Part shown: positions 10,324 through 21,390 of the stretch, one piece after another
How the letters are laid out: the number at the start of each line of letters is the position of its first letter
Numbering within the stretch: position 1 is the stretch's first letter
From: Polytrichum commune
Taxonomy: Eukaryota > Streptophyta > Polytrichopsida > Polytrichales > Polytrichaceae
Assembly: GCA_950295325.1 (NCBI GenBank)
Contig: OX485809.1
Coordinates: 19,714,001-19,778,000 of the forward strand
DNA: 64,000 nucleotides
Direction: 5' to 3'
Program-made: the position numbers and the translations under genes
Notes under the pieces: model-generated
What the model saw: the letters and a program-made list of their open reading frames with translations, nothing else
The model's database searches: none
Told to the model about the DNA's origin: nothing

Positions 10324-13300
10324 TTAATTATCCCGTTTGGGGATTACAATTTTTCCACCTTGCATGTTGACCATGGCTTTAAATTGATTCATAGCAGCTG
10401 CCTCCCTCTCTTCAAATGCAGATCGTTTCTCCATGTACACTTCTGCCTTTGCTGATGCTTTCTTATCTCTCCATGCCCGCTCTCTAGCCAACCTGCCACA
10501 TGAGTCCCCCCAGACAAATGTCAACTCCCTCTCAATCTTCTGAAGATTAAAAAGATGTCAAATATGTCTATAAGATACCTACACAGTGTATATGATCACC
10601 AGCGTCCATCCAGCAGTTGATATTCTAATATGCAGTAAAATTGCACGCATTTTCGTATGAAACCCTTAAAAGGATATCTGCACAGTCCATAACAGAATGC
10701 AGAGACCCAACCACTGCATGTGGGCTCCTTGTTGCAAGAGTGGAAATTGAAGTAATGATAGTTAAATATTGGTCATCTTCAGCTTGCAAACAATTATGTA
10801 ATAAGTTGAGGAAGTGAATTCTTGCAGCAGAAATCATACCGTTGTTGGAAGTCATCTCCTCCCCCCATCACATCTTTCTCCTTCAGAAGCTCTGGACTAT
10901 CTTCACGAGCCCGGGCCTGTTCACGTCGAAGAGCTTTCTTTTCCAACATTGCTTCACGCCCAGTAGCTTTTGGAAGCAGTTCATCCATCACAACATCTTG
11001 TTCTTTATGATACTTCTTCCTGTCTAGCTTTTGTAACTTCTTCTCTTGAATAATGTCATCTTCATCCTTACCTGCAAGTAACAGAGAGAGACAGTTCAGC
11101 TTAAGAGGCAGAACTTTATAAATGATGATAATGTCTACTTTACAAAGGAACAGGTATCCCACATTGTAAAATGGCAAAGCAATTAAATCTGCAGCAATGT
11201 GATGTTCACAGGACATACACGCTTATAAGCATGTATTAAGAATCAGGAGACCTTTAATGAAGTAGCACTGAACTTATAAGGCAGACTATTCACAGGAGAC
11301 CTTCTCACATAGTGCAATGTGAAATACAATAACTGATGACTTCATTCTTAGAAGACAAATTGGCTCAATCCAAGGACACAGTTAAGTCACTAGAGCCAAA
11401 CAAAAGAGCACACAAATTGTGAAGCAACCTCAAAATCTCACCAAGAACAGCATTCTCATCACGATTCAGTTTGATGCCCCACTTGTGAGATGTACGTGGG
11501 GCTGCTGCAATGCCCTGGTAGTATTTGGCACTCAATTTACCCGCATTCCAAATCTCCACAAATTTAACAAACAACTTGTGCGTTTCTTCTGAGTTCAAGC
11601 TGGAGAAGAAGAGACCTTTGGCCTCCTTCAGCCACATTGCAAACTCGTTGCTTTTCTCAAAATAATTTTCCTCAGATATATTATCAACCTATCCACACAA
11701 CCAACAACAGAAGTCAGTAGAGTATTCAACATGCTCAAAATACATAAAATCCTTGGCTTAGATTGATTGGCACCAGAAGCTTGGTATCAACAAAATGGCA
11801 AAAACAAAGGTTTTGATGATCCTCTCTTTCAATAAGATCAATACTACATGTAGTTTTTAACAGAGACTTGTGTGTGTGCAATGCTGAGATTGAAATGTGA
11901 GCCGTGAATTTTGAGAACAAACCTTCAATCCAGCAGGTGCAGGCTCCATGGGGACAATCTTATTTTCTGATTTATGCTCTGCACAAAAACAGGCAATATC
12001 TGAATGTACAGTAGTCCAATTTTGAGCACATCCTGCTGGAAGGAATGTTCAAAGCTAACACCAAGACTATTCACTACTACTACTTAATATAAACTCTCAG
12101 TCAAACTGCACCCAAATAAAATAGAAAAATCAACCATCAAACCCAGTCATAGTAAAGAGATGAAAAGTGTCACAACTGCTATGTACAAGAATTGTCTTTG
12201 GTGATGTAGCAAATGAGAGACATTCATACTTCTTAGGAGCTTCTTGGCCTCCTTTAGCAAACGCCTCTTTTTCCGAGCATCGCTGTCATCCAAATCTGAA
12301 CTTTCATCACTCGAGTGCTTTGTTCTGTGCTGCTTCTTTTTCTCATCTTTGGATTTTCTATGTTCATCCTTGGACGACTTCTCTCTGTGGCTCTTATGTT
12401 TGTGAGACTTCTTTTCTTTATATTTGGCTTTCCTCTTCTTCTGCTCCCGCCGCCTCCTCTCCTCATCAGTGCTTTCCTCATCTTTTAAGAGTGCAACACA
12501 GCTGACGCATGAGTGTTATTAGAAAATCATGGAATTCTCAGCAATCCGCAGTGAGAAAACAAGAAGTCTACCTAGTTGTGTTGTCTAGGTGGTAAACTAT
12601 CCATTTCCAGTTTTTTTTTCATTGTTGATGATTACAAGAGGTAGAAAATGCTGAAAATGCCAACAAGTATCAGGTCCTGATGAAGCAACTTGGAAGTAGT
12701 ACTCAGAGCTGAATATCACACTACTTCCAATTTGCTTCATCACAACCACAGGCTTGGTACGCCATTGAATGAGACTCAAAGAAAATGGAGGAAGTTCATG
12801 CTCCAGGACATAAACCCCAAAAAATGTAGATAGAACCGAATTCATCAGTAAGCTGACCTAACCTAACAGAGAGAGGAGGGATTTTACCATACAAGCAACT
12901 CATTGACCTGCACCTGAAGAGCTGACATCGTCGAGGACACAGGACCAATGCACCCCACATGTCCGCCTGTGTCTACTAAATTACATCATGACAATGCCGA
13001 CAAGAATGATGAGGTTGTGATGTAGAAAATTGGAAGTAATACTCAGAGCTGTAACTCACACTACTTCCAATTTGATTCATCACAACCGCGAGTTTGTTAC
13101 AGCCATTGAATTAGGAGAATAAGAGTTAGAGAAAACAAAGGAAGGTCATGCTCCACGTCATAAACCTCAGAAATCGTAGATAAACCCTAATTCATCAGTA
13201 AGGCCACACAAGCTGCACCTGAAGAGCTGGCGTCGTCCGAGGACACGGGAGATACTTCACGAGGAGCTCGTTCTCGATGCTTTAGATCTACATCCCTCCC

Positions 13301-13483
13301 TTGAACCCGAGCATCCCTCTCCTTGTCGCCACCCTCTCGCTCTCGCTCCCGCTCTATGTGCCGTCCCACACGACCACCATCTTCACGTTCTCGCTCCCTC
13401 TCCCAATCTCTATCTCTTCCTTTGTCCCTATCCCTATCCCTATCCCCATCCCTGTCTCTGTGCCGCTCTCGCTCCTTTCCCAT
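10324..13483 (-). CDS. SCI1-like Arg/Ser-rich coiled-coil protein (6 exons)
   Basis: On the minus strand, exons 13483-13219, 12481-12230, 11978-11923, 11688-11442, 11071-10840 and 10492-10324 join in frame (1221 nt, 406 residues). The start is the first ATG, in a good context (ggggaaATGG). The N-terminus is a Arg-Asp/Arg-Glu dipeptide repeat region, followed by a Lys/Ser/His-rich basic region to about residue 170. Then comes the conserved block ENYFEKSNEFAMWLKEAKG ... FVEIWNAGKLSAKYYQGI, which resembles plant style cell-cycle inhibitor 1 (SCI1) and related nuclear proteins. The C-terminal ~130 residues are charged coiled coil with a GGGDDFQQR motif. SCI1 of tobacco is nuclear and slows cell division in stigma/style; RD/RE-rich proteins of this build are often splicing-associated. 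The exact orthologue is uncertain. Intron 1 and the upstream flank contain local duplications. Confidence 0.75.
12630..13245. repeat. Local duplication spanning exon 1/intron 1 border of SCI1-like gene
   Basis: About 12660-12950 and 13015-13245 are diverged direct copies. Shared blocks include cagagctg..tcacactactt, catcacaaccNc, ggtcatgctcca, and acctgaagagctg.c.tcgtc. The copy at 13245 carries the real exon 1 end with its GT donor; the copy near 12905-12950 carries a decayed duplicate of the same exon end and donor (complement of tcttcaggtgcagg). Confidence 0.75.
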
Positions 13484-13599
13484 TTCCCCTGCCTCTGTAA
13501 CCACACACAAGACTTCCTTCTGCAAGGAACCTTGGAACCTTCAAAATTCGCAATTTATCGCTCAATCTACACACGGCTGCCAAGGAGCAATTCGTCGAC

Positions 13600-13890
13600 G
13601 AAGGGTACAGCACAATTTGGAGCTACGAAGATTGAATCGATCGAAAGCCTGAAAGCTCCGATTGTAATAGAAATGTATGAGTTCGGAGGCAATTCCAGCA
13701 CACGATTGCCGAAGCAAGTATTCCGACGGAACACCAATGCTCTTCTCCACGTGTCATACTTACATTGGTTGGAGGCACCTTGAGTCCCCTGTGGAAATTA
13801 CACTGATTTTTCCTAATTAATGTAGGTGGGAATTTGCAAGGAGACCATTAATGTGGTCCACTCTAATTGTCCAACCATGGTAGCGATGGT
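13600..13890. repeat. Duplicated upstream flank of SCI1-like gene (copy 1)
   Basis: This segment just upstream of the SCI1-like start is alignable with about 14660-14945 (shared blocks: aaatgtatgag, gaggcaat.cca, cattg..tccc.tgtggaaat.acac, tgtggt.cactctaa). It probably contains the gene's promoter, so a second decayed promoter copy lies about 1.05 kb further out. Confidence 0.6.
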
Positions 13891-13909
13891 ACTTTAGATT
13901 CAAGGGTTG

Positions 13910-14215
13910 ATCACACCGGCCAATTCTGACACCATTCATCGATATCTCCGACAGTAATAGTGTGAAAAGTGGTGGGCCAAAATCTATTTCTCAACGTAAT
14001 CCCCAACAATTTCACTGTTGAAACCAAACGAAAATTTTGGTGTGATCGGGGCATGAGAGGATGATCAAATTGGCCAATTCTGGCATCATCCGTTGACATT
14101 TCTGGTTGTAATAGTGTGAAAAGTGGTGGGCCATAATCTATTACTCAACATAATCCCCCCCCCCCCCCATCAATTTCACGGCCGGGAGCAGACAAAAACA
14201 CTAGTATGATGGGAA
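13910..14215. repeat. Two-copy tandem repeat, period about 154 bp
   Basis: The phrase ccaattctgNcNcc begins at 13920 and again at 14074, and both copies continue through agtgtgaaaagtggtgggcc and actcaacNtaatcccc. The second copy has a run of about 16 C residues at 14154-14168. Confidence 0.75.
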
Positions 14216-14252
14216 CATAATTCATATTCACGGGTGCAACAGACCAAAACTA

Positions 14253-14612
14253 CACTAAAGATTGTACTTAGTGTCACCAATTTGATATGTCTTGTTCAAT
14301 ACTAATTGTAAACCGTCCGTGTGGTGTCACTAACACCAAATGTAAACCTAATATTATTCAGAAATTCCTTGAATTTATTTATTTTTTAAATGTTGAAACT
14401 TCTATCACTTACTAAGTGATTTTTCATCCAAGTATCAATCATCCATGAATATACTTCATCACAAATGTTAGGATGCATACTATACCAAAAGTGGATGAAC
14501 TAAAATTAAGTTGGGATGACAATACTTGTAAACTTATTCATAAGAAGTGTCATTATAAAAGTTACACCACAGTGACATACAATACAATATGACACTATAT
14601 ACAATATTTTCG
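14253..14612. mobile_element. CACTAAAT-type MITE, diverged (family C)
   Basis: The left end tacactaaagattgtactta and much of the interior (tcacttac.aagtgat, tttcatccaa.tatca.tcatcca, taaacttat.cataagaagtg) align with the element at 55659-56033. The right end has lost the terminal tag.gtgta, so borders are approximate. Confidence 0.6.
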
Positions 14613-14659
14613 TCCAATGCCAGGGAGAACACAATACTTATTGAGTGTCGTGAGCCACA

Positions 14660-14945
14660 AAGATCATCAAATCGACCAAAACCCTAGCACCTCCAATTGT
14701 AAGATAAATGTATGAGATTTTGCATTTATGTTTGTGAGGCAATCCCAACACATGATTCCGAACACAAGGCTCTATATTCTGACAAAGAATGAATACGGAA
14801 GCTTCAAATTTTGTCATTCATACATCGGTTGAAGCCCATTGAATCCCATGTGGAAATCACACTCAATTTTTTTACTAGTGTGTGTAAAGATAAGCATAGA
14901 GGCAATTTATGTGGTACACTCTAACTAATTAATAATGGTATAAAT
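14660..14945. repeat. Duplicated upstream flank of SCI1-like gene (copy 2)
   Basis: Diverged direct copy of 13600-13890 (see that entry), lying beyond the MITE and the 154-bp tandem repeat. No coding sequence is associated with this copy. Confidence 0.6.
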
Positions 14946-15078
14946 TATGAAGACCTTCCCCCATGTCTTCCCCGTATGAATGCCACTTACACATTGTAAG
15001 GGCAAAATTTGGAATGTATAATAAATATTAGAAAAAATCAAAGCATGTTCAAATGAATATACACCCACTCAATTGCAA

Positions 15079-15105
15079 AAGAAAAAAGAAAAAAGAAAAA
15101 AGAAC
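15079..15105. repeat. (AAAAAAG)n simple repeat
   Basis: Four short A-rich units of the type gaaaaaa in a row. Confidence 0.8.
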
Positions 15106-15604
15106 TGCAATTACAGTGGCCTACCCATGAGCTTTATTATCTGACGAAAAATCATTTAACGTACCTCAAACAATACCATGTGTCATTTTGTATTCATGAA
15201 AATAAATTTGACTATCATGTGAAAATTACACTTAAATGTCATAGTAACATGTAACACTATATCCAAGAAAAATGCACTTAAATAAGTGCACATCAATGGC
15301 TTAAAAACTATCAGTGCCCGATGGGCCTTTACAAAGCCAAACTTATTTCAAATGGCCAACCTACACATCAAAAGCTTGTTTGGTAGCCCATGGCCACGAG
15401 CAAAAATTTGGTGTAGATTTTGTAGAAGTATTCGCCCCCTTCATGAAGTGGTCCACTATCCATTCCCTCTTAGCCAAAGCAGCAAACCAAGGCCATCAGG
15501 TTCATCACTTAGATATTATAACCGCCTTTTTATACGAATGCCTCAATGAAGAGGTTTACATGGACCAACCAACATAACACAAAAAATCAAGTATGCAAAC
15601 TACA

Positions 15605-16028
15605 TATATAAGACACATGGCGTTGGTTTGCCCCACCAACCGCTTGGCGGAGGTCCATGTGGTCCCCAGCGGTTGGCCAGCCAGGGGCGCATGCAAACCT
15701 CTGCTACAAGGCTCACACGCCATGTGGGCGGAGAGTGCCTTGCGGTCCAGCCTCCGCCTCCACCTGCCACCCATACTCACTCTTTCCCAACCTTTTTTAC
15801 CTTCATATGTGTTTGTGAGTGTGACAGAAAGCAGAAAGAGGGAGTTTGAGAGTGTTGAAGTTGTTTCGCAGCAAGAAACTTGACTGGGAATTACCTGGTG
15901 GAGGGCGGCAAACCCGTGGCTTCTGTACTGGGGCGAACGGTTCGCTTCACCATCCCCTCTGGCGGAGCTGGATGAGATTCATCGCCTCCGCCTGGCAGAG
16001 CGGCTGATGGTTGCTCATGTGCGCGGCA
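15605..16028. repeat. Unclassified insertion in Copia RT
   Basis: This GC-richer segment interrupts the Copia RT between the VCK.. and SLYGLRQ motifs. It carries phrases such as aaccgcttggcggaggtcc and ccagcggttggcc that are partial inverted repeats. Exact borders and class are not visible to me. Confidence 0.45.
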
Positions 16029-16424
16029 CCATAATCTCTCTATGGCTTACGACAAAGTCCTAGAATGTGGTACGAGAGAATCGACTCATACCTCAAGCCA
16101 ATTGGCATGACCCACAACACAAGTGACTACAACCTATACCACATAGGCCACAACAATGAGAAATTCATTCTTGTTGTCTACGTAGACAATTCATTTGTGA
16201 CGGGGGGAGATGAACAAAAAATCAAATGGTTGAAGCAACAGCTTCGCCAAAAGTTGGACCTTTGGACCCATCACAAAACACCTAGGGGTTAGAATTCAAG
16301 AACACACCACATGGACTCTCCCTAATATAACCCAACATCGATATGCTATGGGCATGCTAAAAAGAGTTTGGCATGGAAAACTCCAAAACTGAACATGCTC
16401 CTTTACCAGTTGGTCTAATACTTA

Positions 16425-16870
16425 GGGCCGCTTTACACCTAGAGGCCGGGCCAATTCCCCTTGAGGCCGATTGCATGAAATTTCAACCCCTTTTGGGTTG
16501 GAGGCTAGCCTCAACTACACATTATAATAAGATTATAATGAGGGCCAATTTTCCCATATGTGAAGGCCCTAGGACCAAGTAGCTAGGCCGATTCAATAAA
16601 TCTAGCATAATCCAACGGAACTAGCATAATCTAACATAGAGCCGTTCATATTTCCACATAATCCAATGGATATGGTTCGCAAAAAAAATCATATTTTATT
16701 AAAGAAAGTTTATTTATTTATAATTGAAATTTGGCATTGGCCCCAAGGCCAATTGGCCTTCCATTTTGGGTGCACCCAATTCAATGAGCTCGGGCCATGT
16801 CATACCATGCATTTTTTGATCAAAAAATTCGACCAGCAACTCGGCCCGGCCTCTAGGTGTAAAGCGGCCC
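16425..16870. mobile_element. Tourist/Harbinger-like MITE inside Copia RT (family B)
   Basis: The inverted ends are near perfect: GGGCCGCTTTACACCTAGAG on the left and its complement on the right. They are flanked by TTA on both sides (16422-16424 and 16871-16873), the classic 3-bp target duplication of Tourist elements. The interior is 446 bp, contains no transposase, and has further GGCC-rich palindromes. Because it splits the Copia frame, it inserted after that retroelement. Confidence 0.9.
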
Positions 16871-17621
16871 TTACTTCGGATATGAATTCAGAATCGGTCG
16901 ATTCACATGACTATTGCAGGAAAGTCGGAAAGCTCAAGTTTTTTAACAACCACCCGCCCGGACTTAGCATTCGCTGTCAGCTCTGTCTCCCGCTTCATGG
17001 CCACACCCCAAAAATCCCACCTAGAAGCTGTCCATCACATCTTCCGCTAGATCAACAAACTGCAGACTTCAACCTTCTCTATAAATCTGGCCTAGACTAC
17101 AACATCCATGGTTTCATAGATGCAGATTGCGCATCCTACCCGGAAATCCATCGCTCCACCGGGGGCTATTGCTTTATGATGTCAAGAGCAACTATCTCAC
17201 TTGGCAATCCAAATGTCAGTAGACGATTGCGAAATCATCCACCGAATCGGAGTACATGAGCTTATCAACCGGAACATCCGAAGCAGTCTGGCTCAACCTA
17301 CTCCTACAAGAGACAAGTGTGCTGACTTCACTCTCAACCTCTAACTCTGGCTACAAATAGTACAGGCGTCCCAAAAAAACTTGGAATCTCCAGCCTGAAC
17401 CATCTAAGCGTGACAGTCAATCCTCCATAAGAACCCTGATTCCACGCAAGCACGAAACAAATTGAAGTACATCATCACTTTGTCAGAGAGAAAGTAGAAT
17501 CCGGAGAGATCATGTTAAGACTAAGTTCCCTCATACTCACAGCCTGCGGATATTTTTACAAAGAACCTCAGTAGACTCAAATTTGAGCTCCACAGATCCA
17601 AATTAGGACTCACCAGTCTAT

Positions 17622-17993
17622 CTACTTTGACACAATTGCTACCCCCTCACCTTCCATGAATCCACAAGCCTCTTTATACATCCTAAACCTCTTGAACTCT
17701 GCCCCAGAAAAATAATTAACCACCTTCTCACACGCTCTCCAACTAGTGTAAATCCTTGGTCTCGTCCCCTTCCTGACAGGATAGAATTTACCACCTAGTG
17801 TTAACTCAGTACACACATTATTCACTACATCATCTGATCTGACCTGATGGCTAACACCATGCATCCCACCGCAACAACCACAAATTGCTTCTCGCTTGAC
17901 ACTAGTTCCCAGCTCCCCATGATTTCCTACAAACATTACTGAAACAAGTTCACCTGGGCTAGTTTCGCCCAAACTCAAAACCCTGGGCTCCAA
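17622..17993 (-). CDS. ORF with viroplasmin/RNase H1-N-type domain
   Basis: This minus-strand frame has no ATG at its open 5' end (first codon TTG; an internal ATG lies further in). It contains a compact domain of about 40 residues: FYPVRKGTRPRIYTSW, then an aromatic/basic segment ending FKRFRMYKEA. That Tyr-Ala/Pro-Val-x-Lys-Gly ... Ile-Tyr-x-x-Trp ... Phe-x-x-Phe pattern is the Cauli_VI (viroplasmin-like) fold, found at the N-terminus of eukaryotic RNase H1 and in some plant transposable elements. No RNase H catalytic domain follows before the stop. It lies just past the Copia remnant in opposite orientation. It may be a decayed RNase H1-type exon or a transposon-borne piece. Confidence 0.5.
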   Translation of the reverse strand: MEPRVLSLGETSPGELVSVMFVGNHGELGTSVKREAICGCCGGMHGVSHQVRSDDVVNNVCTELTLGGKFYPVRKGTRPRIYTSWRACEKVVNYFSGAEFKRFRMYKEACGFMEGEGVAIVSK

Positions 17994-18705
17994 TTAAAAC
18001 CCCGAGTCACACTAAAACCTTAGAAGAAAAATTCTCATCCTGCTGCTCCACAGCCCTAGCCCTCGATCTCCCACTTCCTTCTTGACTCGCCACGGTCTCC
18101 TCCATTGAGTCCAACAGTGCGGAGAACAATTCTCGAAACAACACAACAATTGCAATCGCGCATTGCCACTCCGCATCAAAATGCCAATCAATTTAGAGGA
18201 CTCTATAGAATATGCCTTGTACTAATATTCGAAAACCGAAAAATATCATTTTATAAAGGTTGGACTTGGAAACACGTGGATTTCGACCAATTGTGCCCAA
18301 AATCACCCCAAGACACTGATCACAAGATCCATCATATGCCTTGCTCATTGACACTTCATTCCACATCCACCTTACGTAAAAGTCCAAACTAGGTCCCAGT
18401 TATCCTGGTGTGAAAGGTTGAAAATTTTCATCAACAGATCAGACGTGGACCTCAGATTATTCTGGAAGAAATCAATATTTCTACGAAAGAATTTAAGGCA
18501 ACCTAGAGTCACCAGAATAACTACACGCCCACTATATGGACATCATATGGCCAGACACAATTTCCTTGCTTTGAACTACGAAAGCCAGACAATTGGATCT
18601 CCTCCACTCACCAACTACCTCTACAATAAACTTTGTTCCATTTCTTCAAAGCCCAATAGTGTATTTGACTCCGACTGAATAGTCCACAGTTACCATGTGT
18701 CCACT

Positions 18706-21390
18706 CTAAGCGTTTCCCTTTGCCATATTACGAGCTACTTCATCAGTAGCAAATCGAATGTCAAGGGTACGCTGGTGGGTAAATAAGCCTGCGTCTTGAA
18801 TGGGCAGCACCCAAGCTTCCTCCTGCGAGTCATTATGATGACTATGCCACCAACCAGGAGGTGTTATGAAAATAGCCCCAGTCGACCAATCAAGCCTGTT
18901 GATGCAGACCCCAGAAATTGTTAGCCACAGAGTCTACGAAAACACTCTTCATTTGCTGTGGTAATCGCCTGCAATAGGTACTCTAGTCTTTGCATTAATC
19001 TGGTTTCTGTATGCATTGATGAACTATCACTTAATTAGAGGCTACGAGGAAACTCAATACACGATACGGATGTGTTAAACGAGTGCATAGCAAACGCACA
19101 TCTCTATTGCCTAAAAAGTTGGGAGCCAATGGGCCCTTGATATATTCCATGAGAATTAATTCCCCAAATTAATATGAGAACTAAACCTATTTAAGACACT
19201 GTCTACTCTGGCAGTAGTTGAAGTAACACTCTAGACTAATCTGTTTGCACCAACAGGCCTTGAAGATTGTGCTTTGACCACTTAGTCTTGGAAAGTAGAA
19301 AGAAGTTACAGAAGATAGGTAACTCCTAGAAGTGGTAACTATACTTTAAAGAGTAACAGCGTGGAAATTCCAACACAATAAAGATGAATTTTGTGCGGAA
19401 CTTAGGATGCGAATATTTACGTACCTGATTGGATCCTTCACCCATCCATCACTGGTAAGTTCAGAGCCCATAAGGGTATACGTCCCAGGCGCAGCATGAA
19501 TTGCCAAGTCTAGAGCAACAGAGTTATGTCGATGAGGTCTTTGCACTTCTCCTGTAGCAAGAGAATTTGGCATTAAGATTAGAAGTGTTGGAGATCCTGT
19601 ACTTGTAAGTCTGATTGGGACGTCTCTGCCTAAATTCAATTTAGACGTCACTTTTAAGAGGCTCCAAATCAATAACGTGATGACCTATAGCACTTTGTTT
19701 TTGCCGATAAACATTGATTCGCGCACAGGATAGAATCAGCTTGCCTGCCCTTTGTAACAGGAAAATATCATCGAAGAAGATTGAATGGAGGATTCACCTG
19801 GAGGTAGAACATTCAGCAGCGACCAGAGAGTGTGTGTGAGTGTCTTGGTTTGCGGTGTCACAGAGTTACCCAGTAAGATGCCCAGTCGGTTTCGGTGCTC
19901 TGCTCCAGGCTCATGCCTTATCCTCTCTACATTCTCAAGCAGTTTCTCTCGACTGCATTACAATGACCCAATTAGTTTGGCCATCTCGTTACTCAAACTG
20001 GAATTCCAAATGACTGTAGGTATTAAAATCTATACAAGAGCATATTGTGCAAATTTAAGCCTAGATCTGAGAATGTGTGAAGGCTTTACGTCTTAGGACA
20101 GGCTCAGAATGGGATGAGGACTAATAGGAGCTCGACTGTGCAGTCATTCTTAGATATGAGGACCCTGATTCTTGGAGATTTTCTCCTTGACACTAAATAG
20201 AAAGAGGACGAGCTCCCAACACTTGATAATGTTATTAATTTTGTGACACTATGGTACCATCCAATGAGCCTCTCCCTTCCATGCCTAAAGTATCCAAAAC
20301 AGCTCCACATCCTTGACTTCTTGAACAAATTGACCAGCTCTCTCATGACAACATCCTGGATAAATACCTACTCCAAAGGAGTCATTTCTGACCAGAAACA
20401 TGGGAGCATGAGCCTTAACCTAATTACAAACAGATGCAATGTCGGCAAGGTAATGAAGATGTGAGACAGCAACGGAAGAGGTGTTCCCCACCTGAAGAAT
20501 GATGGTTCGAATTTCTTGACCTTCGGTACAACTCCGAGGTAGGACAGAAGTGGAGCATCTGATACCCAGTACAAGCCTGCCCCTCCGGTGCTTGCAACAT
20601 CATCTTCGAAACACGTATGTGTGCAAGGCATTTCCTCTTTATTGGACGGGACCGCGAAGAGGTCCCCCGTATTCCACTCCACGACTCCTAATCCAGTTTC
20701 TGTTCTACCTCGCCCGTGAATTACATAGAAAGCCTGCAAGTAGAGCACCGCAGCACAAATTCATAGATGTTCAAAACATCATCACCAAGGGCAACTGATC
20801 CCGTGAAGATTCTAAGGACTTGACTTGTTGGGAGCAACCTTAAGACAGTTTAGCTCCACCAGCACAGACACATGTAAGGAAGAGCACCATGAAATGCTCT
20901 TACATCTGGCCCATCAAACTTCCCAGCTTGACCTTGAGTTTAATTTGTGTGTGGCATGCAAGCAACCCCATGATTAAACCATGATCAAAGAAGCTTAAGC
21001 TTGACAATTGACCAGGGTAAAGAAGGACATCGTGGTTGCAATGAGATTTCGGAGTTCAACCTGAGATGTGGCACATGCATTAGTCGTGAAAGATTCCCCA
21101 ACACAGATTCGCACGAAGGACGCAAGAAGATTCGGCGATGAAGCAGGGTATCCTTCGATGCCAATAGACTTGCTTACATCCAACGTAGTGACTCTTGAAG
21201 CTCCCGTAGTATGTGCGGACGCGTCCAGCTTCTGAGCCGGGATTGGACTCATGTCAGGATTTGCTGAGGAAGTATACTCAAAAATGTCCGTCGATGTATC
21301 CCATACATCGTTCATAGGCGACGATGACACATGTTTCTTGTCAAACTCGGGTAAAAACCCGTTCGAACCCGTGTGCATTGTTCCGACCAT
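18706..21390 (-). CDS. Bicupin, gentisate 1,2-dioxygenase-like protein (5 exons)
   Basis: Minus-strand exons 21390-21061, 20733-20492, 19952-19798, 19551-19425 and 18895-18706 join in frame (1044 nt, 347 residues), all introns GT-AG. Cupin 1 (about residues 85-190) contains FYVIHGRGRTETG, WNTGDLFAVPS and a later GLYWVSDAPLLSYLGV strand. The linker REKLLENVERIR / GAEHRNRLGILLGNS leads into cupin 2, with the metal-site motif GEVQRPHRHNS and the closing strand GAIFITPPGWWHSHHN. The C-terminus reads LPIQDAGLFTHQRTLDIRF. This two-cupin layout matches the gentisate/hydroxybenzoate ring-cleaving dioxygenase superfamily and related uncharacterised bicupins; Fe(II) oxygenase activity is inferred. Cupin 1 lacks a clear HxH, so cupin 2 is the likely metal site. 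No transit peptide is obvious. The start is the first in-frame ATG after a stop. Confidence 0.85.

Larger units (their letters stand above)
15265..17335 (+). pseudogene. Ty1/Copia RT-RNase H remnant, twice interrupted
   Basis: Copia pol pieces occur in order. Part 1 is at about 15290-15600 and reads RWAFTKPN, then in a shifted frame FGVDFVEVFAPFMKWSTIHS and HHLDIITAFLYECLNEEVYM, the first RT motifs. Part 2, about 16030-16424, starts LYGLRQSPRMW and includes the catalytic-site relic FILVVYVDNSFVTGG (YVDD changed to YVDN). Part 3, about 16871-17335, holds the end of RT and RNase H (FIDADCASYPEIHRSTGGY, then STESEYMSL). A ~430-bp insertion of unknown type separates parts 1 and 2, and a Tourist-like MITE separates parts 2 and 3. 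Multiple frameshifts and stops show it is dead. LTRs were not found. Confidence 0.85.

Noticed and set aside
13301-13783. 160-codon plus-strand frame rich in Ser/Leu/Pro
   Set aside because: It is the shadow of the RD/RE-repeat exon of the SCI1-like gene on the other strand.
7190-17335. A single long Copia element from gag (7.2 kb) to RNase H (17.3 kb)
   Set aside because: A complete six-exon gene on the opposite strand lies between them and integrase is missing, so they are two independent fragments.
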